Of a stretch of 64,000 nucleotides of DNA, positions 45,243 to 52,963 are shown one piece after another. Every line of letters begins with the position of its first letter. Positions within the stretch are counted from its first letter, which is position 1. The position numbers and the translations under genes were made by a program. The notes under the pieces were generated by a model. It saw only the letters and a list, made by a program, of their open reading frames with translations. It did no database searches and was not told where the DNA came from. This DNA comes from Cyclobacteriaceae bacterium (GTDB lineage: Bacteria; Bacteroidota; Bacteroidia; Cytophagales; Cyclobacteriaceae), in NCBI GenBank assembly GCA_020436085.1, contig JAGQYM010000009.1, positions 57,697 through 121,696 of the forward strand. Reading direction: 5' to 3'.

Positions 45243-46931
45243 ATGACCAACGGCCTTCAAACCACAGATTACATTGTATTTCTGTTCTATTTCCTGATTG
45301 TCGCGAGTTACGGGTATTGGGTATATAATCGAAAGAAGAAAGCTGAGGCTGATTCGAAAGATTTCTTTCTAGCAGAGGGTTCACTGACCTGGTGGGCTAT
45401 TGGTGCTTCTTTAATTGCAAGTAACATCTCTGCTGAGCAGATGATTGGCATGAGCGGTTCCGGGTTTAAACTCGGTCTCGCCATTTCTGCCTATGAATGG
45501 ATGGCCGCTGCTTCGTTGCTTATCGTTGCCATTTTCTTCATGCCCGTTTATCTGAAGAATAAAATCTTCACCATGCCGCAGTTCCTTAGTCAGCGGTACA
45601 ACGAGAGCGTGGCGATGATCATGGCAATCTTCTGGTTGATGCTATATGTAGTAGTCAACCTGATGTCCATCCTCTATCTAGGTGCGCTAGCCATCAGCGG
45701 TATTTCGGGGTTGAGTGTAGTGGTTTGTATATTCGCGCTTGCCGTCTTTGCCATCTTCATTACGCTTGGCGGAATGAAAGTGATTGGCTATACCGATGTA
45801 ATTCAAGTCTTCTTCCTGGTATTGGGTGGGCTGGTGGCCACATACATTGCTTTGAATATGATTTCTGAAGATGGCGGCATCGGAAAAGGTTTTTCCTTAC
45901 TAACCCAGGGAGCCTCCGAACATTTTCATCTCATATTCACGAAAGACAATCCTAATTACATTGACCTGCCAGGACTTAGTGTTCTGATCGGTGGTATGTG
46001 GATTGCCAACTTAAGTTATTGGGGTTGTAATCAATACATCACACAAAGAGCGCTGGGTGCTTCGCTACCTGTAGCGCGGTCCGGTCTTTTGTTCGCTGCC
46101 TTTTTGAAAATGCTTATGCCTGTGATCGTAGTGGTCCCAGGCATTGCCGTTTATTTCATCATCAAGGAAAAAATTCCAGGAATAAGAGAAAGTGATATGC
46201 TCACTGCCTCGGGCGTACAAGATCCAAACAAAGCCTATCCAGCATTGCTGAGTTTGCTTCCTGTTGGATTAAAAGGTTTGTCCTTTGCTGCCCTCACTGC
46301 TGCTATTGTCGCGTCACTAGCAGGAAAAGCAAATAGCATCGCTACCATTTTCACACTTGATATTTACAAAAAGGTAATAAACAAAGGCGCTACCGAAGGC
46401 AAGCTTGTTGGGGTGGGCAAGGCCAGTGTGGTGATTTCCATACTCGCTGCTGTGCTGCTTTCTCTCGTACTCGGTGAGGCACTCATGGGTGAGGGGAAAC
46501 AAGGATTTCAATACATTCAGGAATACACCGGCTTTGTTTCACCTGGCATTTTTGCCATGTTCATCCTTGGCTTCTTTTGGAAAAAGACTACTTCCGATGC
46601 TGCGCTCTTTGCCACGATTGGAGGATTTGTAGCTTCTGTGTTTTTGAAATTTCTACCTCAGTGGGTTGACCTTTCGGGGCTTGCGAGCTATGGCTGGGCT
46701 ATCGCCAACAGCAGTAGCATCTATGAAATTCCCTTCATGGACAGAATGCTGATCGTATTTTTGATTGCGGCAGCAGGGATGTACATCATCAGCATCTACG
46801 AAAACAAAAAGGGTGTCATTCCAAAAGGATTGGATATCGATGTCAGTATGTTCAAAGTGTCTACTTCTTTTGCCGTAGGAACATTACTGGTTGTGGGAAT
46901 GCTGGTGGCATTGTATTCTGTTTACTGGTAG
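45243..46931 (+). CDS. Sodium:sugar symporter, SSS/SGLT family
   Basis: This 562-residue transporter has about 14 membrane helices. The motifs SLIASNISAEQMIGMSGSGF and GLSVLIGGMWIANLSYWGCNQYI are those of SGLT-like sodium/glucose or galactose cotransporters. It lies 90 bp downstream of the MFS porter, same strand, so the window offers two sugar uptake routes beside the amylase. The specific sugar cannot be told from the sequence alone. Confidence 0.9.
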   Translation: MTNGLQTTDYIVFLFYFLIVASYGYWVYNRKKKAEADSKDFFLAEGSLTWWAIGASLIASNISAEQMIGMSGSGFKLGLAISAYEWMAAASLLIVAIFFMPVYLKNKIFTMPQFLSQRYNESVAMIMAIFWLMLYVVVNLMSILYLGALAISGISGLSVVVCIFALAVFAIFITLGGMKVIGYTDVIQVFFLVLGGLVATYIALNMISEDGGIGKGFSLLTQGASEHFHLIFTKDNPNYIDLPGLSVLIGGMWIANLSYWGCNQYITQRALGASLPVARSGLLFAAFLKMLMPVIVVVPGIAVYFIIKEKIPGIRESDMLTASGVQDPNKAYPALLSLLPVGLKGLSFAALTAAIVASLAGKANSIATIFTLDIYKKVINKGATEGKLVGVGKASVVISILAAVLLSLVLGEALMGEGKQGFQYIQEYTGFVSPGIFAMFILGFFWKKTTSDAALFATIGGFVASVFLKFLPQWVDLSGLASYGWAIANSSSIYEIPFMDRMLIVFLIAAAGMYIISIYENKKGVIPKGLDIDVSMFKVSTSFAVGTLLVVGMLVALYSVYW

Positions 46932-46932
46932 T

Positions 46933-47541
46933 TCACCTCTTAAAATTCGGCAGCGCCAATTTGAACTTCACCGCTACCATGCGAATGATAAAAATAAACG
47001 CGCTCGAAATGATCAGATTGATATCCCGGGGAACATCGAATCGGTAGAGAACCAAATAAAGTACGGCTCCAGCGAGGCAAGCCGTTGCATACACTTCTTT
47101 GCGAAACAACACTGGTTGTTCGTTGATTAATGTATCGCGGATTACGCCACCCATTACCGCTGAGAACATGCCCATCATCGCAGCGATCTCAGGTCGCAAG
47201 CCAAGAGACAAAGCCTTCTCCACACCCAGGATGGTAAAAAAGGAAATCCCCAACGTATCAAAAAACATAAACGTTCTACGCAATCCCACCAACACCTTAA
47301 AAAATATGTAGGCGACCACCACGCCTAAAAAAATGGCGTAAAGAAAGTTGATATCGGAAATCCAGACGAGTGGATAAGCACCCAGCATGATATCGCGCAG
47401 TGTACCTCCACCGATGGCAGTCACAAATCCTGTGAAAGTCGCTCCGAACAAATCCGGGTTGCGATCGCGAATGGCCAACGCCCCGCTGATTGCAAAAAAC
47501 AACGTGCCGAGAATCTCCAGTATGTACTGCAACGAAGACAT
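46933..47541 (-). CDS. Trimeric intracellular cation (TRIC)-type channel, UPF0126
   Basis: This 202-residue protein has two homologous three-helix halves plus a seventh helix. The glycine motif TAIGGGTLRDIMLG near residues 40-54 and MGVIRD-like FSAVMGGVIRDTLINEQPVLF near 120-140 are diagnostic of the family. The family forms potassium channels. It converges on the symporter gene with one base between the stops. Its role here is unknown. Confidence 0.9.
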   Translation of the reverse strand: MSSLQYILEILGTLFFAISGALAIRDRNPDLFGATFTGFVTAIGGGTLRDIMLGAYPLVWISDINFLYAIFLGVVVAYIFFKVLVGLRRTFMFFDTLGISFFTILGVEKALSLGLRPEIAAMMGMFSAVMGGVIRDTLINEQPVLFRKEVYATACLAGAVLYLVLYRFDVPRDINLIISSAFIFIIRMVAVKFKLALPNFKR

Positions 47542-47608
47542 GACGCAAGGTAATCAGTTTGTATTTCAACTCCGTTACCCATACATCATGTCTCTGCGAA
47601 AATCAATT

Positions 47609-47986
47609 CTACTTCAAAGCCAACATCGGTTGGTATTTCTCAAGATTAGCGTAAGCCAAAAACAAGTTGGCAGCCATCATCACGATTGGAACCGCAACTC
47701 CTTCCGGTGCGAGAAACGCATGAAACAAGAACACATTTAGTGTGATTGGAAAAATGACCACCGTTGTCAAAGGCAAAAACCTTCCCGAAATAAGTGCAAC
47801 GCCACACGCCAGTTCAATCACCTTTACCAGTGGCATTAAATAGCCGGAAGCTGCTAAGCCTCCAACAAACGTTCCTGCGGTTTCACCCAGTTCTGCTTTG
47901 GGCATCATTCCTAAAAAGAAAAAAATTGAAGAAGAGGCATACACAAGACCCAGCACAACTCGGGCGATAATTACTGCTATTTTCAT
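47609..47986 (-). CDS. DoxX-family membrane protein
   Basis: The 125-residue protein starts at ATG 47986 (MKIAVIIARVVLGLVYASSS); a longer frame to 48091 lacks membrane sequence. Four helices are predicted with the DoxX pattern (GLVYASSSIFFFLG, LVKVIELACGVALISGRFLPL, TVVIFPITLNVFLFHAFL). Divergent neighbours are a HxlR regulator and shared palindromes, so it is probably controlled by HxlR in response to quinone or aldehyde stress. The biochemical role is unknown. Confidence 0.85.
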   Translation of the reverse strand: MKIAVIIARVVLGLVYASSSIFFFLGMMPKAELGETAGTFVGGLAASGYLMPLVKVIELACGVALISGRFLPLTTVVIFPITLNVFLFHAFLAPEGVAVPIVMMAANLFLAYANLEKYQPMLALK

Positions 47987-48044
47987 TGTTAAATAATTTT
48001 GATTCGCAGCAAAATTGGGCCTCAACGGTATCCGAATCGTATCA

Positions 48045-48079
48045 GTATACTTTTGTATACCGGTTACATCTGGTATACC
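48045..48079. promoter_or_regulatory. Three GTATAC palindromes, probable HxlR operator
   Basis: GTATAC occurs at 48045 and 48055 separated by TTTT, and GGTATACC at 48072-48079. They fill the gap between the divergent DoxX and HxlR genes. The arrangement fits a shared operator for the HxlR protein. Confidence 0.5.
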
Positions 48080-48105
48080 ATGCCTGTACATCGTAATTTT
48101 AGATC

Positions 48106-48450
48106 ATGGAAGTAAAAAGCTGTTCGAAAAGTAGCTTGGCGATTCGCGATACGCTGGACATTGTGGGTGGAAAGTGGAAACTCCCAATTCTTCATGTTCT
48201 TGTTACCGAGGGGCCGATGCGATTCAAGGAATTGCAAAAAGCATTGGATGGTATTACTGCGCGAATGCTCTCCAAAGAATTGAAGGAACTTGAACTTAAT
48301 CAGATGGTAACGCGCGATGTTTTTGATACTGCACCCATCACGGTTATTTACACAGTTACCGATCATGGAAGGTCACTTGGCCCGGTCATTCACGCTCTGT
48401 ACGCTTGGGGCACTAAGCATCGCAAACAGATCTTTGACTTGGCAGGGTAA
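48106..48450 (+). CDS. HxlR-family transcriptional regulator
   Basis: This 114-residue winged-helix regulator shows the family motifs DTLDIVGGKWKLPILHVL, RFKELQKALDGITARMLSKELKELE and a second half with DHGRSLGPVIHALYAWG. Cys5 near the N-terminus could be a redox sensor, as in related proteins. It is divergent from DoxX with three GTATAC palindromes between, and probably represses that gene. Confidence 0.9.
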   Translation: MEVKSCSKSSLAIRDTLDIVGGKWKLPILHVLVTEGPMRFKELQKALDGITARMLSKELKELELNQMVTRDVFDTAPITVIYTVTDHGRSLGPVIHALYAWGTKHRKQIFDLAG

Positions 48451-48541
48451 TTTGGAGAGGCGTTCATCCGCCTGTAAACTCCGATAGTCTCATTTCCTAT
48501 TTCACAAAGGACATTGATCTGTTTTGGTGTATCTTATCACC

Positions 48542-49693
48542 ATGACAACCATCAGCCGCAGAAAATTTGCGCAACTGGCCACCGCGCTCAGTGCCGCACC
48601 CCTGGTAGGATTTGGCAACTCATCCTTCCCAACATTTTCTTCACCGATCGATAGCCGACCTTCTCCATGGGCAGGTTACAGCAAAGCCACCGTCATCGAC
48701 TTCCTGGCAAGCCCCGGACCTTTCAACACATCTGAACGCTTCACCGAATTATCTCCAGAGATGGTAAAGAATGCTGTTGCTTCCGGCATCACCGCGGTGA
48801 ACCTGACGGTAGGTGGTGGCAGTGGCGATGTAGAAGGTTATTTCAAAAACATGGCGATGTGGGAGCGCGAGTTGCAAAAGCACCCTGACGCATTGATGAA
48901 GGTGCGCTCGATGGCAGATTTGAAAACTGCCAAAGACACAAAGCGACTCGGCATCATTTTCGGTTTTCAGGACTGCAGCGTGATCGGCATGGACTTATCG
49001 CGGGTGGAGATGTTCAGAAGTCATGGTGTGATGATCATGCAACTGACCTACAACGGCCGCAACCAGATTGCTGACGGCTGTCTCGTGCCCAAAGATGCAG
49101 GTCTTAGTCCGTATGGACACGACTTCGTTGCCGAACTGAACAAACAAAAAATTATAGTTGACCTCTCACATTGTAGTACCAAAACTACTGCTGATGGAAT
49201 TAAAGCCTCCAAAGCACCAGTAGCCATCAGTCACTCAGGCTGCAAGGCAGTAGCTGACTGCCCGCGCAGCAAACGCGATGAAGAACTAAAAGCCATGGCC
49301 GACAAGGGTGGTGTGGTTGGTGTTTACCTAATGCCCTTTCTCACCATGGGCCCGCAGCCGATGGCCGATGATGTGGTAAAACACATCGATCACGCAGTGA
49401 ATGTTTGCGGTGAAGATCATGTAGGCATCGGCAGCGACTTGTCAATCACTCCGCACAATGTGACAGAGGCATACAAAACTGCGCATGCAAAGTTTGTGCG
49501 TGAGCGCAAAGAGGCGGGACGCGCGGCACCCGGTGAAGATGAAAAGATTTTTATGTTCGTGCCCGACCTGAACTATCCCAACAGGTTGGAACTAATCGCT
49601 GACAAACTCCTAACTAAAGGCTATAAGGAGGCGCGTGTAGAAAAAATTATCGGTGGAAACTTTGCAAGGTTGATGAGGGAGGTTTGGGGATGA
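48542..49693 (+). CDS. Tat-exported M19 dipeptidase-like protein with incomplete metal site
   Basis: The 383-residue protein starts at ATG 48542 with a twin-arginine signal (MTTISRRKFAQLATALSAAP). The fold and motifs are those of membrane dipeptidase M19: VDLSHCS, VAISHSGCKAV and HVGIGSDL are retained. The first zinc site is missing: the usual H-x-D after VID reads FLA (VIDFLASPG), and the bridging Glu position reads Gln (FGFQDCS). It may have another activity, bind one metal, or be inactive. The preceding TTG 48524 is a less likely start. Confidence 0.85.
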   Translation: MTTISRRKFAQLATALSAAPLVGFGNSSFPTFSSPIDSRPSPWAGYSKATVIDFLASPGPFNTSERFTELSPEMVKNAVASGITAVNLTVGGGSGDVEGYFKNMAMWERELQKHPDALMKVRSMADLKTAKDTKRLGIIFGFQDCSVIGMDLSRVEMFRSHGVMIMQLTYNGRNQIADGCLVPKDAGLSPYGHDFVAELNKQKIIVDLSHCSTKTTADGIKASKAPVAISHSGCKAVADCPRSKRDEELKAMADKGGVVGVYLMPFLTMGPQPMADDVVKHIDHAVNVCGEDHVGIGSDLSITPHNVTEAYKTAHAKFVRERKEAGRAAPGEDEKIFMFVPDLNYPNRLELIADKLLTKGYKEARVEKIIGGNFARLMREVWG

Positions 49694-49697
49694 GGTT

Positions 49698-49907
49698 TTA
49701 CCCCTCATTACACTCCCTCGCACAGGTATAGCACCCATTGCTGAGTTCGTTGTATTTTCTTTTTGCTTCGGCCACAGCCTCGTGGCAACTGGTGTACACA
49801 CCCAGGTAGAGCGCATGCTCGGGGCTGGGAAAAAACAGACATCCCTCCTTGTGCACTTCGTGCTGCCCGTTGGCCTGCGCGCGCTTGTTGAGGTAGTATT
49901 TGTTCAT
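49698..49907 (-). CDS. Small conserved protein with C-terminal cysteines
   Basis: This 69-residue protein starts at ATG 49907 (MNKYYLNKRAQANGQHEVH). The pattern HEVHKEGC, YLGVYTSCHEAVAEAKR and NGCYTCARECNEG is a recurrent small family found in many bacteria, with four or five cysteines that may bind metal. No signal peptide is visible. Its upstream region contains a hairpin with a T run on the coding strand. The function is unknown. Confidence 0.75.
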   Translation of the reverse strand: MNKYYLNKRAQANGQHEVHKEGCLFFPSPEHALYLGVYTSCHEAVAEAKRKYNELSNGCYTCARECNEG

Positions 49908-49964
49908 CGGTCCGTTATCGGTTGCCTGTTGGCCGTTGTTCGTTTGGCTTGCCGGATGCAAAAA

Positions 49965-50005
49965 GAGCCCTGACTCCAGCTGTAACTCCGCAGGAATGAG
50001 GGCTC
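49965..50005 (-). other. Long-loop hairpin with T run before the small cysteine protein
   Basis: GAGCCCT and AGGGCTC arms enclose a 27-nt loop. On the minus strand the second arm is followed by TTTTTG, so it could work as a terminator or attenuator about 58 bp upstream of the ATG at 49907. The remaining 270-bp gap (49908-50177) holds only an AACGGCCAACAGGCAACC-like stretch and no gene. Confidence 0.4.
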
Positions 50006-50177
50006 AATGCATTCAAGATAGAAATTCACGAGTTAATAGTCAACCACGGCTCCGGTTGGTCAGGGGCCAATGCCGGTTGGGATAGAAATTCAGCCGATTC
50101 GTACGATTGCCCCCATTTGCGGGAAGGCGGAGCTCCACGAATTCCCCAATTTGTAGGTTCCAATAAAAACCCGTGCT

Positions 50178-50696
50178 ATGAAATGGTTGCTCGCTTTTAC
50201 CCTCATTTCGTTTGGTTCCACTGCCCAGATCCCCGATCAGGTGCTTCGGCATTGGGAGGAGCTCACTGCTAATGGTGGCACGTGGATAGCAGACAACAGT
50301 GCCTACATGAATGGCAGCGAAAAGGCTGATGCCTACGGCATCACGTGGACCTACGGTGTGGGAAAAACCTCAGTGATTGGCCGGCTGTTTGGACTGAAAG
50401 ATGGAAAAGACTTCGGCACCTTCTGGGAGTTTAGGGTATTCTACCACCCGGAGCAGAAGAAACTGATGTATCATCAATACGGTTGGGGTGCAGGATTGGG
50501 CATTGCAGAAATGAAATTAATAGATGACACCCGAAGCGAAGACGTGGTGACGTTGATGTATCCGGATGGAACTTCCTCGAAGGTAAAGCATGAGAACGAT
50601 ACCCGTGCGGACATTCAGTATGCGCAATCGTACGAGTGGAAGGACGGGGAGTGGAGGAAGCAGAGGTATTACGAGTGGAAGAAGAAGGTCGAGTAA
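50178..50696 (+). CDS. Secreted protein of unknown function
   Basis: This 172-residue protein has a signal peptide (MKWLLAFTLISFGSTAQ). The mature part is mostly beta strands with conserved-looking aromatic segments (ANGGTWIADNSAY, AYGITWTYGVGKTSVIGRLFGL, TFWEFRVFYHPEQKKLMYHQYGWG). The pattern resembles lipocalin-like small barrels, but I do not recognise the family. Its stop is nine bases before the first repeat block. Confidence 0.7.
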   Translation: MKWLLAFTLISFGSTAQIPDQVLRHWEELTANGGTWIADNSAYMNGSEKADAYGITWTYGVGKTSVIGRLFGLKDGKDFGTFWEFRVFYHPEQKKLMYHQYGWGAGLGIAEMKLIDDTRSEDVVTLMYPDGTSSKVKHENDTRADIQYAQSYEWKDGEWRKQRYYEWKKKVE

Positions 50697-50704
50697 ACGG
50701 TCTT

Positions 50705-50746
50705 ACCGCAAAGACGCGAACGAGCGAAGAGAATACTTAGCGTCTT
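50705..50746. repeat. Partial long inverted repeat (family R2)
   Basis: ACCGCAAAGACGCG, GCGAAGAGAAT and CTTAGCGTCTT match the left and middle part of the R2 inverted repeat described at 56656. The right end is cut off where array A begins. Confidence 0.75.
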
Positions 50747-50756
50747 CTGGGTCTGT

Positions 50757-51058
50757 GATGCTGAGAGAAACGCCTGCATGCCGGAGGCAGGAAGCATCTC
50801 CTCAATACAAACACTCAACTTATTACTAAAACTCATCCTCGAACAAAGGAGACACTTCGATTCCTCAGTGTCTCATTATTAGCTCTGTGATGCTGAGCAG
50901 AGCGCCTGCATGCCGGAGGCAGGAGGCATCTCCTATCTCGAAACATGAGTCAAGTTGCAAAACGAGTCCTACCCTAAAACTGAGTTAAGACTAAGGAGAC
51001 ACTTCGGTTCCTCTGTGTCTCAGGTAACGAGTCTGCGATGCTGAGTACAACGAAGCAT
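50757..51058. repeat. Hairpin repeat array A
   Basis: Alternating forward (f, GATGCT stem) and reverse (r, GACACT stem) copies of one hairpin element: f 50757-50801, r 50848-50874, f 50889-50933, r 50995-51021, f 51037-51058 (truncated). The first and second f copies carry a 19-bp palindromic insert in the loop. The region from about 50793 to 51023 is nearly identical to array B at an exact offset of 1826 bp. Confidence 0.85.
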
Positions 51059-51068
51059 AACGGTTCAA

Positions 51069-51128
51069 ACCGTGAAGACGCAGGGGCGCAAAGAAAATCC
51101 CCTTAGCGTCTTAGCGCCTTAGCGGTGA
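51069..51128. repeat. Long inverted repeat (family R2)
   Basis: An ACCGTGAAGACGC left arm, then GGGGCGCAAAGAAAA, are matched by CTTAGCGTCTTAGCGCC and TTAGCGGT on the right. It closes array A and is followed at 51142 by another truncated f hairpin (GATGCTGAGAGAAACGCCTG). Confidence 0.8.
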
Positions 51129-51315
51129 GTAAACAGTCTGTGATGCTGAGAGAAACGCCTGCCTGGACTTCTGAGCGATCACAATTGCCATTAAACGGGT
51201 CTTTTGCTCATTCTCACTGGGTGCTGACAATGGTCATAGCAACCGCTCGTTTACTTTATTACAATTGCATGTATAAACACGCAATTCAAACAACCGTTAA
51301 CAAAAAACGAGCAAA

Positions 51316-52431
51316 ATGAAGCAATTAAAGCTATTTATTGTCCTGGTTGGCTTTCTGGCTTTCGCCTGTTCTGAAGATGACCAGCCCGATGTCATTAACT
51401 ACACCGAAGAAAGTTTTCCAGATCTGACGGTCAGCGACCTGGAAAGTATAGAGACGCCATTTGCCTCTACGTTCAGCAGTGGCGGTCGCGTGCGACAAAC
51501 TGCAATCACCATTGATGAGGTGATCACCAAGCTGCAATCCATTTTTGCGGGCGCCACCATTATCGAAGTGGAAAAAGAAACTGAACGTGGCTTGGCAGTA
51601 TGGGAAGCAAAAGTGAAAATGAGCAGTGGCGGTATCATTAAAATCAAGGTAGTGGAAGACCTGGGCAAGATCATAAAGATCAAAGGCAAAACCGGTCCTT
51701 TTGATTACGACTTCGATCCGGAAGGAAGCTTTATCACCTTCAGTGAAGCCAGGCAGCTCGCTCTCAATGCGGCCCCCGGTGACTTGATGAGTTGGAGTTT
51801 GGAACTGGAGGAAAATAACCAGTGGGAATACGAGTTTCACATCGTAAGTGACAATAGACGCGTTGAGGTAGAGGTGCGTGGATTTACTGCAGAGGTGATC
51901 ACCGTAAAAGAAAAGCATGAAGGCGAAGACGATGACAACGATGGAGAAGAGGATGAAGGAGAAAAGGAAGACGAGATGGAACACGGTGATGATGATAACG
52001 ATCACACTGCTCCAACGAGTGACATTTCAACATTTGCTACAAACATATTCGATGGCGTGATCGCTCACAGCGAACGACACGAGTTTGAAGGCAAGGTGTA
52101 CTGGGAAGTGTATGTAAAAAATCAAGCCGGGGCAGTAGTCAAAATTAAAATCATGGAAGAGCCTCTGTCCCTTTTGAAGATTGAAGGTGAAGTTGGACCT
52201 TTTGACTATGCTGTTGAACCTGGTGGCGACTTGAAAACCTTTGGCGAAGTAGTTGACATTATCTTCAATGAAGTGCAAGCCGACATTATTCAGTGGCGAT
52301 TAGACTATGAGTTGGAGAATGGTCAGGATCGTTGGGAGTATGAATTCCGTCTTGAAGGAGACGGTGTACGATATGAATTTACCGTTGACGCACACTCTGG
52401 AGAAATCACGGAGTTCAAGGAAAACGATTAA
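51316..52431 (+). CDS. PepSY-like lipoprotein with two repeats and an acidic linker
   Basis: This 371-residue protein has a lipoprotein signal with lipobox FLAFACSED (Cys18). Two homologous halves, about 60-195 and 238-370, each show the pattern WEAKVKMSSGGIIKIKVVED / WEVYVKNQAGAVVKIKIMEE, then I-K-G-GPFDY, then WEYEFHIVSDNRRVEVEVRG / WEYEFRLEGDGVRYEFTVDA, as in PepSY domains. They are joined by an Asp/Glu-rich linker (about 205-235) that could bind cations. It is probably a periplasmic or surface protein. The gene is flanked by nearly identical repeat arrays A and B. Confidence 0.8.
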   Translation: MKQLKLFIVLVGFLAFACSEDDQPDVINYTEESFPDLTVSDLESIETPFASTFSSGGRVRQTAITIDEVITKLQSIFAGATIIEVEKETERGLAVWEAKVKMSSGGIIKIKVVEDLGKIIKIKGKTGPFDYDFDPEGSFITFSEARQLALNAAPGDLMSWSLELEENNQWEYEFHIVSDNRRVEVEVRGFTAEVITVKEKHEGEDDDNDGEEDEGEKEDEMEHGDDDNDHTAPTSDISTFATNIFDGVIAHSERHEFEGKVYWEVYVKNQAGAVVKIKIMEEPLSLLKIEGEVGPFDYAVEPGGDLKTFGEVVDIIFNEVQADIIQWRLDYELENGQDRWEYEFRLEGDGVRYEFTVDAHSGEITEFKEND

Positions 52432-52453
52432 TATCCAATAAGAAACTTTGAAG

Positions 52454-52487
52454 CCGCTGCTTGTCTCGACACAGGCAGCGGTTTTTT
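52454..52487 (+). terminator. Rho-independent terminator
   Basis: CCGCTGC and GCAGCGG arms, with an inner TGTC/GACA pair, are followed by TTTTTTATT 22 bp after the stop of the PepSY-like gene. Confidence 0.8.
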
Positions 52488-52519
52488 ATTGATCGCTTCT
52501 CCGTTTCCAAACGACAATG

Positions 52520-52569
52520 ACATGAAGGCGCAAAGAAAACCACCCTAGCGTCTTGGTGACTTAACAGTG
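52520..52569. repeat. Degenerate R2 inverted repeat
   Basis: GAAGGCGCAAAGAAAAC and CTAGCGTCTT, then CTTAACAGTG, follow the R2 pattern with several changes. It opens array B in the same way that the copy at 50705 opens array A. Confidence 0.65.
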
Positions 52570-52584
52570 CAAAAACCTGTCTGT

Positions 52585-52883
52585 GAAGCTGAGAGACGCC
52601 TGCCTGCCGGAGGCTGGAAGCATCTCCTCAATACAAACACTCAACTTATTACTAAAACTCATCCTCGAACAAATGAGACACTTCGATTCCTCAGTGTCTC
52701 ATTATTAGCTCTGTGATGCTGAGCAAAGCGCCTGCCTGCCGGAGGCAGGAGGCATCTCCTATCTCGAAACATGAGTCAAGTTGCAAAACGAGTCCTACCC
52801 TAAAACTGAGTTAAGATTAAGGAGACACTTCGGTTCCTCAGTGTCTCAGTCATAGCTCTGGGTGCTGAGTACAACAGAGCATA
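52585..52883. repeat. Hairpin repeat array B
   Basis: Copies are f 52585-52627, r 52674-52700, f 52715-52759, r 52821-52847 and a degenerate f at 52861-52883. The first two f copies carry the same 19-bp insert as in array A. From about 52619 to 52849 it matches array A without indels and with about five substitutions. Confidence 0.85.
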
Positions 52884-52891
52884 AGGGCTCA

Positions 52892-52950
52892 ACCGCAAAG
52901 GCGCGGAGGCGCAAAGAAAACAACCTTAGCGTCTTGGCGCCTTAGCGGTG
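52892..52950. repeat. Long inverted repeat (family R2)
   Basis: ACCGCAAAGGCGCGG and AGGCGCAAAGAAAAC form the left side; CTTAGCGTCTTGGCGCC and TTAGCGGT form the right. It closes array B, 14 bp before the stop of the convergent FtsX permease. Confidence 0.8.
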
Positions 52951-52963
52951 AACTTCAATCACA

